Origin: Anodontia alba | Taxonomy: Eukaryota > Mollusca > Bivalvia > Lucinida > Lucinidae | Assembly (NCBI GenBank): GCA_964016985.1 | Contig: OZ024823.1 | Span: forward strand, 60,838,014 to 60,902,013 | Length of the DNA: 64,000 nucleotides | Direction of reading: 5' to 3' | In this document: one piece after another, positions 1 to 10,075 of the stretch | Position numbering within the stretch: position 1 is the first letter of the stretch | Layout of the letters: the number at the start of each line of letters is the position of its first letter | The notes under the pieces: model-generated | The model's database searches: none | Told to the model about the DNA's origin: nothing | What the model saw: the letters and a program-made list of their open reading frames with translations, nothing else | Position numbers and translations under genes: made by a program

Positions 1-317
1 AAACATTGATTGGGTACTAAACACTAGTTTATCAAACATTCTTGTGTGGAGGAATAAGATTACTTAGCATAAATATGATAAATAAAACTTAGTGTCCATG
101 CTTGCAAATCAAGTCTTTCATCTATTTTCGACAGAACGCTGAACTTACATAATGATAAAATATTGCGATTATTCGTGAATCAGTAATGAATAACTGAATT
201 AGGAATTCATACATTTCTGAGAAGAAGAAAAGAAAATATTGATATATTTTGTTCACATTGAAAAAAAGTGCCCTATCCTAGAACTGATGGTAGAAAAAAA
301 AAACACCAGGTACATAA
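1..317. other. A/T-rich DNA, no feature seen
   Basis: No splice-bounded ORF, repeat or hairpin recognised. This would be intron upstream of the first candidate exon. Confidence 0.4.
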
Positions 318-510
318 AAAGTATATCACAACCTCTTTATAACACTGTTTCTTTGATCCAAAGTAAAAACTGTTATCTAAGCAACCCTGTTTTATCCAAA
401 CAAAAGTCTATAGATACTCATTTTTGTTTGGATACAACAGTTTTGGGGTCCACCATCTTATATCTAAAATCATCTTTTAATGAAAAGTCTTATAAAGAGG
501 TTCCTGTGTA
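318..510. mobile_element. MITE with 'ccacaacctctttataaca' arm (family HP-E)
   Basis: Begins cacaacctctttataacact and ends with the inverted form ttataaagaggttcctgtg. The interior resembles 6290-6490, including the segment around 'aaacaaaa..tatagata'. The short ORF over this stretch is a by-product of the repeat. Confidence 0.5.
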
Positions 511-972
511 TTATAAAGTATCATGGAAATGTAGGAAAAGAACCATTTAAAAAGATATTTATTGCAATATTATAATGCACAAAAGTTGTCTCATTCTGTG
601 ACTTAATAATGAGCAATCCTGATGTTTAAGTCATGTAATGGATAAGAACAGTGCTATCATATAAAATGCCTTAAATACTTAACCTATCTGATATAGTACC
701 TGTCTGATATATTACATGCACCCACAACAAATGCTTAATGGAGAAATTGAGAAAATTATCCCAGAACTGTTATCAAATACTCCTGCTTAACAAGTCCTAT
801 GCACGTGGTTAAACAGGTATAGGAATGAGCATCTAAAAACCTTAAAGGAATCACCTGATACACCCAGATACCCAGTCACTTTTCGAGATGTCTTATTCAG
901 GAAAATATGAAAAATGATACATTTCATCAGGCTGATGATGTTCACTTAGGTTTATAGGAGCTTTATCATTTC
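511..972. other. Intronic DNA without recognised features
   Basis: A/T-rich sequence. No exon, TE terminus or tandem repeat is recognisable. Confidence 0.35.
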
Positions 973-976
973 ATTA

Positions 977-1150
977 ACTATTTTAGTCTGGAGACCTTAA
1001 AAGGGTAATTGGCAAACAGTGCAGACACTGATCAAATGCTGTAGAATGTGCATTCTGATCAGGGTCTCCACTGTTGGCAAATAGTTGAGCCAATTTTCTC
1101 TGGGAATATCTAAATCACATAGTCCGACATACCTATAATTGAAATTTCAT
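977..1150. mobile_element. Palindromic MITE, family HP-B
   Basis: Contains the family core: 'ggcaaacagtgcagacactg' and its inverted partner 'cagggtctccactgttggca' around a short loop. The left edge is TTAA followed by ctattttagtctggagacc. An inverse copy lies at 8140-8314, whose edge reads ggtctccagatagaaagggg followed by TTAA. Confidence 0.55.
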
Positions 1151-1304
1151 TCTTCCAATATATAGTATTGGGACTTTATTCAGTTCAAAAAATTGTCTAT
1201 TATAGAAAAAAAATATCACCCAACCAGGAGTGGCAGCCACCCAGTTATTATAGATAATTTATTGGTAGCACTGTTTGTAATTTTTGTCATTTCCTCTGTT
1301 ACAG

Positions 1305-1388
1305 GGAACTGCAGACTGGTTTAAATTACAGAGAGCTCAGTCTGGTGAGATTCAGTTAAAATGTGTTGTTACTGCTAAGGACACTGTG
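1305..1388 (+). CDS. Candidate internal exon 1: end of a C2 domain
   Basis: 84-nt exon, phase 0 to phase 0, preceded by a pyrimidine-rich acceptor (tttcctctgttacag) and followed by the donor gtaagg. The translation begins G-T-A-D-W-F-K-L and continues S-G-E-I-Q-L-K-C-V-V. A W-[FY]-x-L followed by G-x-[IL]-x-L is typical of the last two strands of a C2 domain, a phospholipid- or protein-binding beta-sandwich. Earlier exons of this C2 domain must lie upstream of the window. It joins in frame to the 4051 exon. The C2 assignment is inferred from this short motif and from the second C2-like stretch at 42711-50272. Extended synaptotagmin is one family with this layout, but the gene is not identified. 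Confidence 0.6.
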
Positions 1389-1489
1389 GTAAGGAATGAA
1401 TATAATTTTCAGAATATACAACTTTTCAAGCATTTATATTTTCATATTTTTTTCTTATAAAAATCTGTATGTATGCAGATGCTCATAAT

Positions 1490-4020
1490 TTTGTTGTCTT
1501 TAGACATCACTTTCATATGATTAGTCTTCAGACATTACTCACATATGATTGTACTCTTTAGACATCACTCCCATATGTTTGTGACTTCAGACAGCACTGT
1601 CATATGGTTGTTGTCTTTTGACATCACTCCCATATGGTTTTCTTTAGACATCACTCCCATATGGTTATCTTTAGACATCACTCCCATATGGTTGTCTGTA
1701 GACATCACTCCCATAAGGTTGTTTTTAGACATCATACCCATATGGTTGTCTTTAGACAGCACACCCATATGGTAGTAGACTTCAGACTTCACTCCCATGT
1801 GATTGTAGTCTTCAGACATCACTTCCATATGATTAAAGTCTTCTGACATCACTCCCATATGATTGTATTCTTTAGACATCACTCTCATATAGAGACACCA
1901 CTACCATATGGTTGTTGTCTTTAGACATCACTCCAGTATGGTTGTCTTTAGACATCACTGCTATATGGTTGTCTTTAAACAGTACTGCCATATGATTGTA
2001 GTCCTTAGATATCACTCTCATATGATTGTGCTCTTTAGACATCACTTCCATGTGGTTTTGGTTGTAGACTTTAGACATCACTGCCATATGGTTGTTTTTT
2101 TAGACATTACTGCCATTTTGTCGTCTTTAGACATCACTCCCATATGATTGTAGTCTTTTTAGACATCACTCTTAAATGATTGCTCTCTTTACTCATCACT
2201 CACATATTATTGTAGGTTTTAGACATCACTCCCATGTGGCTGTAGACTTTAGACATCACTTCCATATTGTTGTCTTCAGAAATCATTCGCATATGACTGT
2301 AGTCTTAAGACGTCACTCGCATATGATTAAGCTTTTTACACATTACTACCATATGGCTGTAGATTTTAGACATCACTGTAATATGGTTTGTTTCTTAAGA
2401 CATCATTCCCATACAATTGTACTCTTTAGACATAGCTCTGATGTGCTTGTGCTCTTTAAACATTGCTCTGGTATGAATAGTCATTAGATGTTGATTGTAC
2501 TCCTAAGACTTCATTCCCATATGGCTGTACTCTTCAGATTTCAATCCCAATCATTGTAGACTTCAGACATTATTCTCATATGATTTTGCTCATTTCCATA
2601 TGATTGTAGGCTTCAGACATCACTCTCATATGAGTATAGTCTTCAAACATCACTCACATATGGTTGGAGTCTTCAGACATCTTTTCAATATGATTGTAGT
2701 TTTCAGACATCTTTCCCATATGAATTTGCTCTTTAGACTTCACTTTCATATGTTTGTAGAATTAAGACATCACTGCCATATGATTGTAGTCTCATCCCTC
2801 TCATATGACTTCAGACATCACCCCATATGATTGTACTCTTTAGACATCAATCCCATATGATTCTAATCTTCAGACATCACTCCTATATGATCATACGTCT
2901 TCATACATCATCCAATATGATATGTTGTAAACTTTAGATGTCATTCCCATATGTTTGTACTCTTCAGATATCTCAGATATCTCTCCCATATGATTGTAGT
3001 CTTATCACTCTCATATGATTGTAGTCTTCAGACATCACTTCCATATGGTTGTAAACATCAGACATCACTCCCATATGATTGTACTCTTTAGGCTTCACTT
3101 CCATGTGGTTATAGACTTCATACATCACTTCGATATGATTGCGGTCCAGACATCACTCCCATATGATTATACTCTTTAGACATCACTCCCATATGGCGGT
3201 AGACTTAAGATAGCACTCCCATATGGTTGTAGTCTTCAGACATTACTTCCATATGATTGTACTCTTTAGACATCACTCCCAGTTGGTTGTAGACTTAAGA
3301 TAGCACTCCCATATGGTTGTAGTCGTCAGACATTACTCCCATATGATTGTACTCTTTAGACATCATTCCCAATTGGTTGTAGACTTAAGATAGCACTCCC
3401 ATATGATTGTACTCTTCTGATATCTCCCATATAATTGTGGTCTTCAGACATCACCCCCATATGATTGTACTCTTTAGGCTTCACTTCCATGTGGTTATAG
3501 ACTTCAGACATCACTCCCATATGATTGTAGTCTTCAGATATCACTCCCATATGATTGTAGTCTTCAGACATCACTCCCATATGATTTTGCTCTTCAGACA
3601 TCACTCCCATATGATTTTGCTCTTTAGACATCACTCCCATATGATTATAAACTTTAGACATCACTCCCATATGATGGTACTCTTTATACTTCACTCTCAT
3701 ATGGTTGTAGACTTCTGATATTGCCACAGATGATTTTGCTGCCAAGAGTCCTTAGACATCACTGCATTATGAGTATAGTCTTCAGGCATTACTTCCATAT
3801 GATTGTAGTCTTCAGACATCAAACACCATATGGTTGTACTGTTCAGACTTCATTCCCATATAATTGTAGTCTTTAGAAATTGCTCTGTATGGTTGTAGCC
3901 TGTAGACAATGCTTCCTTGTGATTATGATTTTTAGGCAATACTCCCATATGATTGCATTGCTCCCATTTATGATTGTACTCTTTAGGCATTGATCCCATA
4001 TGATTACAGTCTTAAGACAT
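1490..4020. repeat. 30-bp minisatellite, about 85 units
   Basis: Degenerate tandem array of roughly 30 bp. Parts of the unit are gacatcactcccatatg and attgtagtcttca. Nearly every unit keeps the palindrome CATATG. The unit is close to a multiple of three and has few stops, so it generates repetitive ORFs on both strands (for example H-S-H-M-V-V-F-R-H-H on +). These are not genes. The array fills almost the whole intron between the exons at 1305 and 4051. Units are most uniform at about 3390-3680. Confidence 0.9.
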
Positions 4021-4050
4021 TGTTTCCCTATTTTCTATGAGAATTCACAG

Positions 4051-4245
4051 AAGACCTCAGGAAATGGAAAACTTAACAGATCATCCAGTAGATCACCAGA
4101 ATCACAGCCCAGAGTTCCAACAATCCAGCCACCATCAGCTGGGAGTGATCCCATAGTCAAATCTCCAGCAGATCAGTTGCAATCTAACAGACCGTTTAGT
4201 GACTCCTCACTAGAGAGTGATGTCTTTGAGTCAACCCAACAGCAG
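4051..4245 (+). CDS. Candidate exon 2: Ser/Pro/Gln-rich linker
   Basis: 195-nt exon, 65 codons, phase 0 at both ends. The acceptor is gagaattcacag and the donor is cagcag|gtaata. The peptide opens K-T-S-G-N-G-K, has a Ser/Arg-rich run (SSSRSPES), several proline-flanked serines and a final acidic stretch ending E-S-T-Q-Q-Q. There is no fold signature. It reads as a disordered, probably phosphorylated linker between two C2 domains. The exon starts about 30 nt after the last unit of the large upstream minisatellite, so its acceptor region borders repeat DNA. The open frame continues upstream into the repeat, so the exact start rests on the splice site alone. Confidence 0.65.
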
Positions 4246-4324
4246 GTAATAGAGTTAGACATAGGACTTATCAAGCAGGAGTATTGGATAATAATTCTGG
4301 GATAAGTTTTTTTCAAATTTTGCA

Positions 4325-4420
4325 TAAAACATTCTGTGGGTACTCATTAGTAGCCTCTAATGAATACCCACAACATATGTTTTTATTGAAGAAATAAGAA
4401 ACATTATCCCATAATTATCA
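4325..4420. mobile_element. Hairpin MITE, family HP-A (short copy)
   Basis: 'tgtgggtactcattagtagc' is followed by the inverted 'ctaatgaatacccacaaca' with almost no loop, then gaagaaataagaaa. Same palindrome as 15001-15070 and 17310-17400. Confidence 0.6.
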
Positions 4421-4861
4421 CCAAATGCTCCTCATTAACCAGTCTATGAAGAGAGTTAATGTGTTCAGTCATATTCAGGTCAGATTGCTAATAGGTTGTT
4501 CTCAGTCTGTTGGCTAACTCCTCACTGGAAGAATGAGTAATGGTAGTTCTTTGAGCAAATTGTCAAGTAATAGAGTAAAACAGTCTGGTCAGCTGGTCTC
4601 AGTGTTGCATTAAAGGGACTGGATACTTTGAGAGGAGACCTTTTCAAAATGGAAAAGCTGGGAGTCTGAAAGTCATTTCCTGGGCAGATCATCAGCAGAT
4701 CAGTCGCAGTTGTATATTTCCTTGCATATTTGGTGATCACTTCTATTGCTAAAATTAGGCAGGAAAACAACTTTTAATGAATGTTTGTTTCTAGAACACA
4801 GACAGACTTTTAAAAAATGATTCATAATGACACCCCATCTAAATTTTATAAAAATTGTTAA

Positions 4862-5063
4862 CTCTTTTGGTGCCAAATTTCAGACTACATTTGTCATCTG
4901 CTTTTTTTTTTAACAAACCATCGCTTGGAAAGATGTTTATATGTAAAGTTGAAAGACTGAATGTCAAACAGCGTAGATCCAGATGAGATGGCTCATTGAG
5001 CCGTCTCATCTGGATCTATGCAGTTTGCAAACGCTTATTTTATCTCCTATGGCAGTGAAAGAG
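4862..5063. mobile_element. TTAA-flanked palindromic MITE (HP-B)
   Basis: 202-bp element bounded by TTAA at 4858-4861 and 5064-5067. The termini are CTCTTTTGGTGCC and its imperfect inverse GGCAGTGAAAGAG. The centre is a near-perfect hairpin: cgtagatccagatgagatgg, ctcattgag, then the inverted arm. TTAA target duplication with short inverted repeats is the hallmark of piggyBac-type transposition; no transposase is present. Confidence 0.65.
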
Positions 5064-5255
5064 TTAAGATATGACATCCGACATATCCATCAGCTGTCAT
5101 TGAAATGCAAGAATGAAACCGGGTGATGTCCACAAACCTTATTCATCATAGTGCAATTCTTTATTTTTATTTTCCTTGGGATCATTAAGAATATTCTGGA
5201 ACCTTGGAAAATCTGTCCAAATATGCCCAAAGACATCTTTTTTGCATTATTTTAG

Positions 5256-5449
5256 CACAAACAGCATATGCCTCCCACCATCAACAACAATTACCAGGAT
5301 TCCCATAGATTCAATTCCAAGAGTGCCACTTTACCAATGTCAGGTCCAAAAACATCCACCCCAGCACCAACTCCACAGAAGGATGCCACTGGCCAGCTGA
5401 AAAGGTTTGCTTCTGAAGAAAATGTGGAGAATAAACCAAGGAGTACCTC
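5256..5449 (+). CDS. Candidate exon 3: Thr/Pro-rich linker
   Basis: 194-nt exon entered in phase 0 and left with two spare bases. The acceptor has a strong pyrimidine tract (ctttttttgcattattttag) and the donor is acctc|gtaagt, close to consensus. The peptide begins H-K-Q-H-M-P-P-T, contains T-S-T-P-A-P-T-P and ends K-R-F-A-S-E-E-N-V-E-N-K-P-R-S-T. It has the same disordered character as the previous exon, and the polar/proline composition differs from the surrounding repeat ORFs. An alternative acceptor nine bases downstream (acaaacag) would remove three residues and keep the frame. Confidence 0.75.
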
Positions 5450-6010
5450 GTAAGTTTGACATTGTTACACAGACTAAGTCAGATTTATAATCAAACTTCA
5501 TTGGCTCAAACATCTTTAGGCCCATGGAAATGTGTTCTAGACATATTTAGTTCAAGCACTGAAGGTTAATAATAGCGCCAGGTCAAGAGGCAAATGGGGA
5601 TAATTTAGGGATGTTTTTTGATCTTCAGTAAAATAGTAATATGTTGGGTGTACTGGGTGATTAGAATTGCCTTGATGATATAATTCAAATGAGTACACAC
5701 AACATACATTTTCATGATAAAATAAGAAAATTTCCCTAAAATATCTCTAAATATTTCCTTTCTTGAGCTATCAGAAAAATTTGGTAAAGACTCAAAAACG
5801 AGTTTGAATCAGCCGCAGTAACTGAGCCATCAGTATTTAAGTCATTGAGGTTTTACTGTTTTACCTTATCAGATGTGGTCCTATATGGGACAATGCTTCT
5901 TGTGTAAAAACCATTTGCTGACTTCTGTCATAAATATTTAGGTGAAGGCCCTGCACAGCTTTAGGTAAAAAAGTTCAATAAGAATTTACTTCATTTATTT
6001 AGACAGACAG
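5450..6010. other. Intronic DNA with a degenerate HP-A hairpin
   Basis: Around 5640-5735 the motifs ttgggtgtactgggtgatta and aaatgagtacacacaaca form a decayed HP-A palindrome followed by aaaataagaaaa. Nothing else is recognised. Confidence 0.35.
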
Positions 6011-6014
6011 GCCT

Positions 6015-6095
6015 GAACAAACAAAGTTGACCCAAATAAGATGCCACAGAATGTGGTGTCTATCAGGATATACACTGTTTGCCTTTTATCCAGCA
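6015..6095. mobile_element. HP-B hairpin fragment
   Basis: 'aagatgccacagaatgtggt' and 'atatacactgtttgcc' match the centre of the HP-B family (compare 33770-33830 and 62840-62900). Confidence 0.4.
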
Positions 6096-6137
6096 AAATT
6101 ATACCAGCAGGTAGTGAAATGGACATACACCACACTT

Positions 6138-6275
6138 TCTGACGAAAGAATGTGCACAGTTCTGGTTAACCGCTTAGAGGACTAAGCCTGCCCAGTAAAC
6201 GTGTGGTTAGGTAAACTGACCGCGCTCGACATGACCCCATTGGGTTGACTGGGCCGTAAAACCTCAACACAAAAA
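6138..6275 (+). mobile_element. SINE-A, 3' fragment
   Basis: Carries the SINE-A 3' half: 'gaaagaatgtgcacag', 'ggttaaccgcttagagga', 'gctcgacatgaccccattgg' and the tail 'gccgtaaaacctcaacac'. The tRNA-like head is missing. The full copy is at 13392-13692. Confidence 0.7.
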
Positions 6276-6284
6276 CAAAAACAT

Positions 6285-6492
6285 AAACCACAACCTCTGT
6301 ATAACACTATTGTTGGGGTCCATAGCATAAACCGTGTTAGTTAAACAACAGTGTTATGTCCAAACAAAAATGAATAAATTATATTGAAAAATGACCATTT
6401 ATGGTCATTTTTCTATATAATCTATACATTTTTGGGATCCATCTTTGAGCCGTGTTATAATGAACCATGTTATAAAGCGGTTGTGGTATATT
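6285..6492. mobile_element. MITE with 'accacaacctctgtataaca' arm (HP-E)
   Basis: Left arm accacaacctctgtataaca, right arm gtgttataatg followed by ttataaagcggttgtggta. The central palindrome 'aaaatgaccatttatggtca' is also seen near 55190. Related to 318-510. Confidence 0.55.
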
Positions 6493-6789
6493 CAGTTTTA
6501 GGACAAGTAGGATAAGGAATTAAGGTGTATGCATGCTTATAGATATTTTTTTGTCTGTCGCCACAAAAATATTTTGTGAGCACTCGTTTAATTGATATTG
6601 CCTTGTTATTGAGAACTTTGGCCTAGACACTGCAGACATGCTGGCCAATCTGTATCTTTACTGAAGTATTTGCAAAATTTTTGGTTTTACCATAGTGGAC
6701 CAGCAGGGATTCACATGCTGTCTTATCTTATATCAGTGCAGTTTGTGTAAATTATTACAAAATAAAACTAGAATGCACAGTCATCTCAG

Positions 6790-7640
6790 ATCCCCACACC
6801 TATTGCTAATGTTGCTAATAGCATGACTGATGAATGGACAGACTTGCTCTTGCACACCTTTACCATGAGGGGAGGTCATGTAGCAAGTTTGGTTAAATTC
6901 CACCCAGTGGTTAAGGAGGAGATGGCATGACAGACAGATTGATGGATGACGAATGCATGGAAAAATAATGTTGCTCTTACACACCCTTACCATGAGGAGA
7001 AAGAGATGTAGCAAGTTTGGTTGAATTCCGACCAGTGGTTTAGGAGGTGTTTGGTGACGGACAGATAGATGGATGACAGACGCACGGAAAAATAATACTG
7101 CTCATGCACCCTTATTATTAAGGGAAGTAATGTAGTAAGTTTGGTTGAATTCCACCCAGGGGTTTAGGAGGAGATAGCATGACAGACAGATGATGGGAAG
7201 AAGGACAAACAGACACACAGAAAAATAATGTTGCTCTTGCACACCCTTACCATGAGGAGAAGTGATGTAGCAACTTTTGTTGAACTCGGCCCAGTAGTTT
7301 AGGAGAAGATAGCATGACCGACAGATGGATGGACAACAGACACATGGAAGGATGGACACACGGAAAAATAATGTTGCTCTCTCACACACTTACCATGAGG
7401 GAAGTAATGAAGCAAGATTGGTTGAATTCCGCCCAGTGGTTTAGGAGATACGTGACAGACAAATAGATGGAAGACAGATGCATGAATGGACAGATGCATG
7501 GAAATATAATGTTGCTCTCGCACACCCTTACCATGAGGGGAAGTGATGTAGCAAGTTTGGTAGAATTCCACCCAATGGTTAGGAGGAGTTATCGTGATGG
7601 ACAGATGTTTGGATGGAAGAACAGACAGACGACTGCAGGG
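6790..7640. repeat. Tandem array, 125-143 bp unit, about six copies
   Basis: Each unit contains gatggatgacagac, aaaaataatgttgctct, cacacccttaccatgagg and tgtagcaagtttggttgaat. The equivalent point recurs near 6861, 6988, 7113, 7248, 7391 and 7529. The ORFs across it on both strands are repeat shadows. The right edge runs into 'gacagacgactg', so it may be the core of a decayed tandem-core element, but no head or tail was found. Confidence 0.8.
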
Positions 7641-7747
7641 ATGAGAGTATACTTGTGTGTTTTAAAGTTATGGACACTTCAGTGTATTTCAATGAGATTT
7701 ATTCCATAGACACACAAGCCGACTGATTTGTGTGTCAAAAATTACTT

Positions 7748-7863
7748 ACAAAGTACCCTTGTGTGTCTAATTTTAAACACACATGGGTACTTTGTACATA
7801 AGCAGACACAGAAGTAAACATCCGTCAACAAATTTTGACGGACGTATACCTCTATGTCTGCTT
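7748..7863. repeat. Two adjacent hairpins
   Basis: Hairpin 1: arms 7748-7766 and 7777-7795, 19 nt with one mismatch, ten-base loop. Hairpin 2: arms 7801-7828 and 7836-7863 or so, about 28 nt with four mismatches, 6-7 base loop. They sit directly after the tandem array. Confidence 0.7.
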
Positions 7864-8139
7864 ACATACATCCCTTTGTTAATCGGACGGACGGACTGAG
7901 GCCTTCACGATATACCCATCACTTTTTTGCAAAAGCATGGGACTAAAAAAAACATCATGAACTGTTTTTATCAAGTTCTTCCAAGTGCTCTGTGGTCTGC
8001 ATTGTGTGGACTGTTATGACAACCAAGTCCAGTTCATTCTGATGAAAAATTGTGATAATATTTTACCAAACACTTAACAAAATATAAACCCATTGTAGAC
8101 TGAAGAAACCCCACACTATATATTGGAAGGGTCGAATTT

Positions 8140-8310
8140 CAGTACATTGTATTAGGTATGTCAGGCTATTTGATTTAGATATTCCTAGAGAAAATTGGCT
8201 AAACTATTTGCAAACAATGGAGACTCTAATCAGACATTCTGCAGCATCTGATCTGAGTCTGCACTGTTTGCCTGTTACCCTTTTGGAGGTCTCCAGATAG
8301 AAAGGGGTTA
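8140..8310. mobile_element. HP-B MITE, inverse copy of 977-1150
   Basis: Contains 'atttgcaaacaatggagact' and 'gagtctgcactgtttgcc'. The right edge is cagatagaaagggg then TTAA (8309-8312). It shares the flank 'agagaaaattggct' with the 1.0-kb copy in the opposite orientation. Confidence 0.55.
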
Positions 8311-8457
8311 AACTATGGAACTTTATAACCATTATTTGAGTACCTCACATAATGATAATAATAATATCCGGAAAGCCCATCAACTACTAAATGGAATTGT
8401 TTTGTAATGTAGTGAATTATTTCTTACATACTGTTTATTTATCATGTGTATCTTGTT

Positions 8458-10070
8458 GGCTCACCTGGAGCTATGCTCCAGGTCAGCTTATGCCATGGCC
8501 TGTTGTCCATCGTCTTTCTGTCATTAGCTTTTCCTATTTTTGACATCACCTCCAGAACCATAAGTTTGATTGAGCTGAAACTTAGTGGGAGGCATTGTGG
8601 CAACATGGAGATTCAGAATTGCTCAATCGTTCTGTTCAGATATCCAAGATGGCCACCATGATAGCCATCTTGAAATTCTTCAAATGACATTTCCTCTCAA
8701 AACATAAGTCGGATTGAGCAAAACTTTGATGGGAGGCATCACAGTCACACAGAGATTCAGAATTGCTAAAATTGTTCCATTCCGATATCCAAGATGGCTG
8801 AAATTCTTCAAATGATCTCCTCCAAAATAAGTCAGATTGAGCCGAAACTTGGTGGGAGGCATCAGAGCAACATAGAGATTCAGAATTGCTAAAATCATTC
8901 TGTTCCTAATTCCAAGATGGCCACCATGGCAGCCATCTTGAATTTCTTCTGATGACATCTCCTCCCAAACTGTGTCGGATTGAGCAGAAACTTGATGGGA
9001 GGCATCGGAGTGACATAGAGATTCAGAATTGCTAAAATCCTTCCGTTCCGATATCTTGTTTTCTTCAGACAATGTCTCCTCCTTAACCGTGAATTTGATT
9101 GAACCAAAATTTGATGGGAAGCATTGGAGTGACATAGAGATTCAGAATTGCTAAAATTGTTCCGTTCAGCTATCCAAGATGGCTGCCAGGGTGGCCTTCT
9201 TGAAAATCTTGAAACTGCATCTGTTCCCGATGTCAGATTGAGCCTAAACTTGGTGGGTGGCATTAGGGCTACATGGAGATTTAGAATTGCTAAACTCTTC
9301 CTTCCCTTCCGATATACAAGATGGCTGCCATGTCGGCCATCTTGAAAACCTGCAAACAACATCTCCTCCCAAACCATAAATCGGATTGAGCTGAAACTTG
9401 ATGGGAGGCATCAGAGCAACATAGAGATTCAGAATTGCTAAAATCATTCTGTTCTGATATCCAAGATGGCTGCAAGGGCTGCCATCTTGAAAATCTTCAA
9501 ACCCAATCTGCTCCCGAACTGTAAGTCAGATTGAGCCCAAACTTGGTGGGAGGCTTTGGGGTAACATGGAGATTTAGAATTGCTAAATTTGTTTTGTTCC
9601 AATATCCAAGATGGCCACCATGGTGGCCAGCTTGAAAATCTTGAAACAACATCATTCTGCTCTCTAATGGTAAGTCAGATTAAGCTGAAACACGGTGGGA
9701 GGCATTTGAGTGACATGCAGATTCAGAACTGCTAAATGCATTTCATTCAGACATCCAAGATGGCCACCAGAAATTCTTTAAACGACATCTTCTCTCAAAC
9801 CGCAATGCAGATTGAGCCCAAACTTGATGGGAGGCATCGGAGCAACATAGAGATTCAGAATTGCTGAAATTGTTCTGGTCCGATATCTGAGATGGCCTCC
9901 AAGGTGGCCATCTTGAAAATCTTCAAACCTCATCTGCTCCCTAATGGTAAGTAAGATTGAGCCAAAACTTGATGAGAGGCATTTGGGTGACATGGAGATT
10001 CAGAATTGCTAAAAACAATTTGTTAGGATATCCACGATGGCTGCCTCAGCAGCCATTTTGAAGATATTCT
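8458..10070 (+). mobile_element. Tandem-core element T1a (head and core, no tail)
   Basis: Starts with the hairpin head ggctcacctggagc / gctccaggtcagc. Then come about ten degenerate units of roughly 145 bp, with 'gattgagccgaaacttgatg', 'gggaggcat', 'agattcagaattgctaaaat' and 'tccaagatggc' + 'gccatcttgaaa'. It stops at the head of a second element at 10076. The antisense ORFs here are repeat shadows. Confidence 0.75.
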
Positions 10071-10075
10071 ATTTT

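Noticed and set aside
239..550. 103-codon ORF
   Set aside because: It lies over a MITE with inverted ends and has no domain.
1490..3745. Several ORFs of 70-129 codons on both strands with H-H-S-H-M or N-H-M-G-V-M-S repeats
   Set aside because: They follow the 30-bp minisatellite exactly, occur on both strands at once and lack start or splice context.
1490..4020. CRISPR-like regular repeats
   Set aside because: Units abut with no unique spacers, and the context is eukaryotic.
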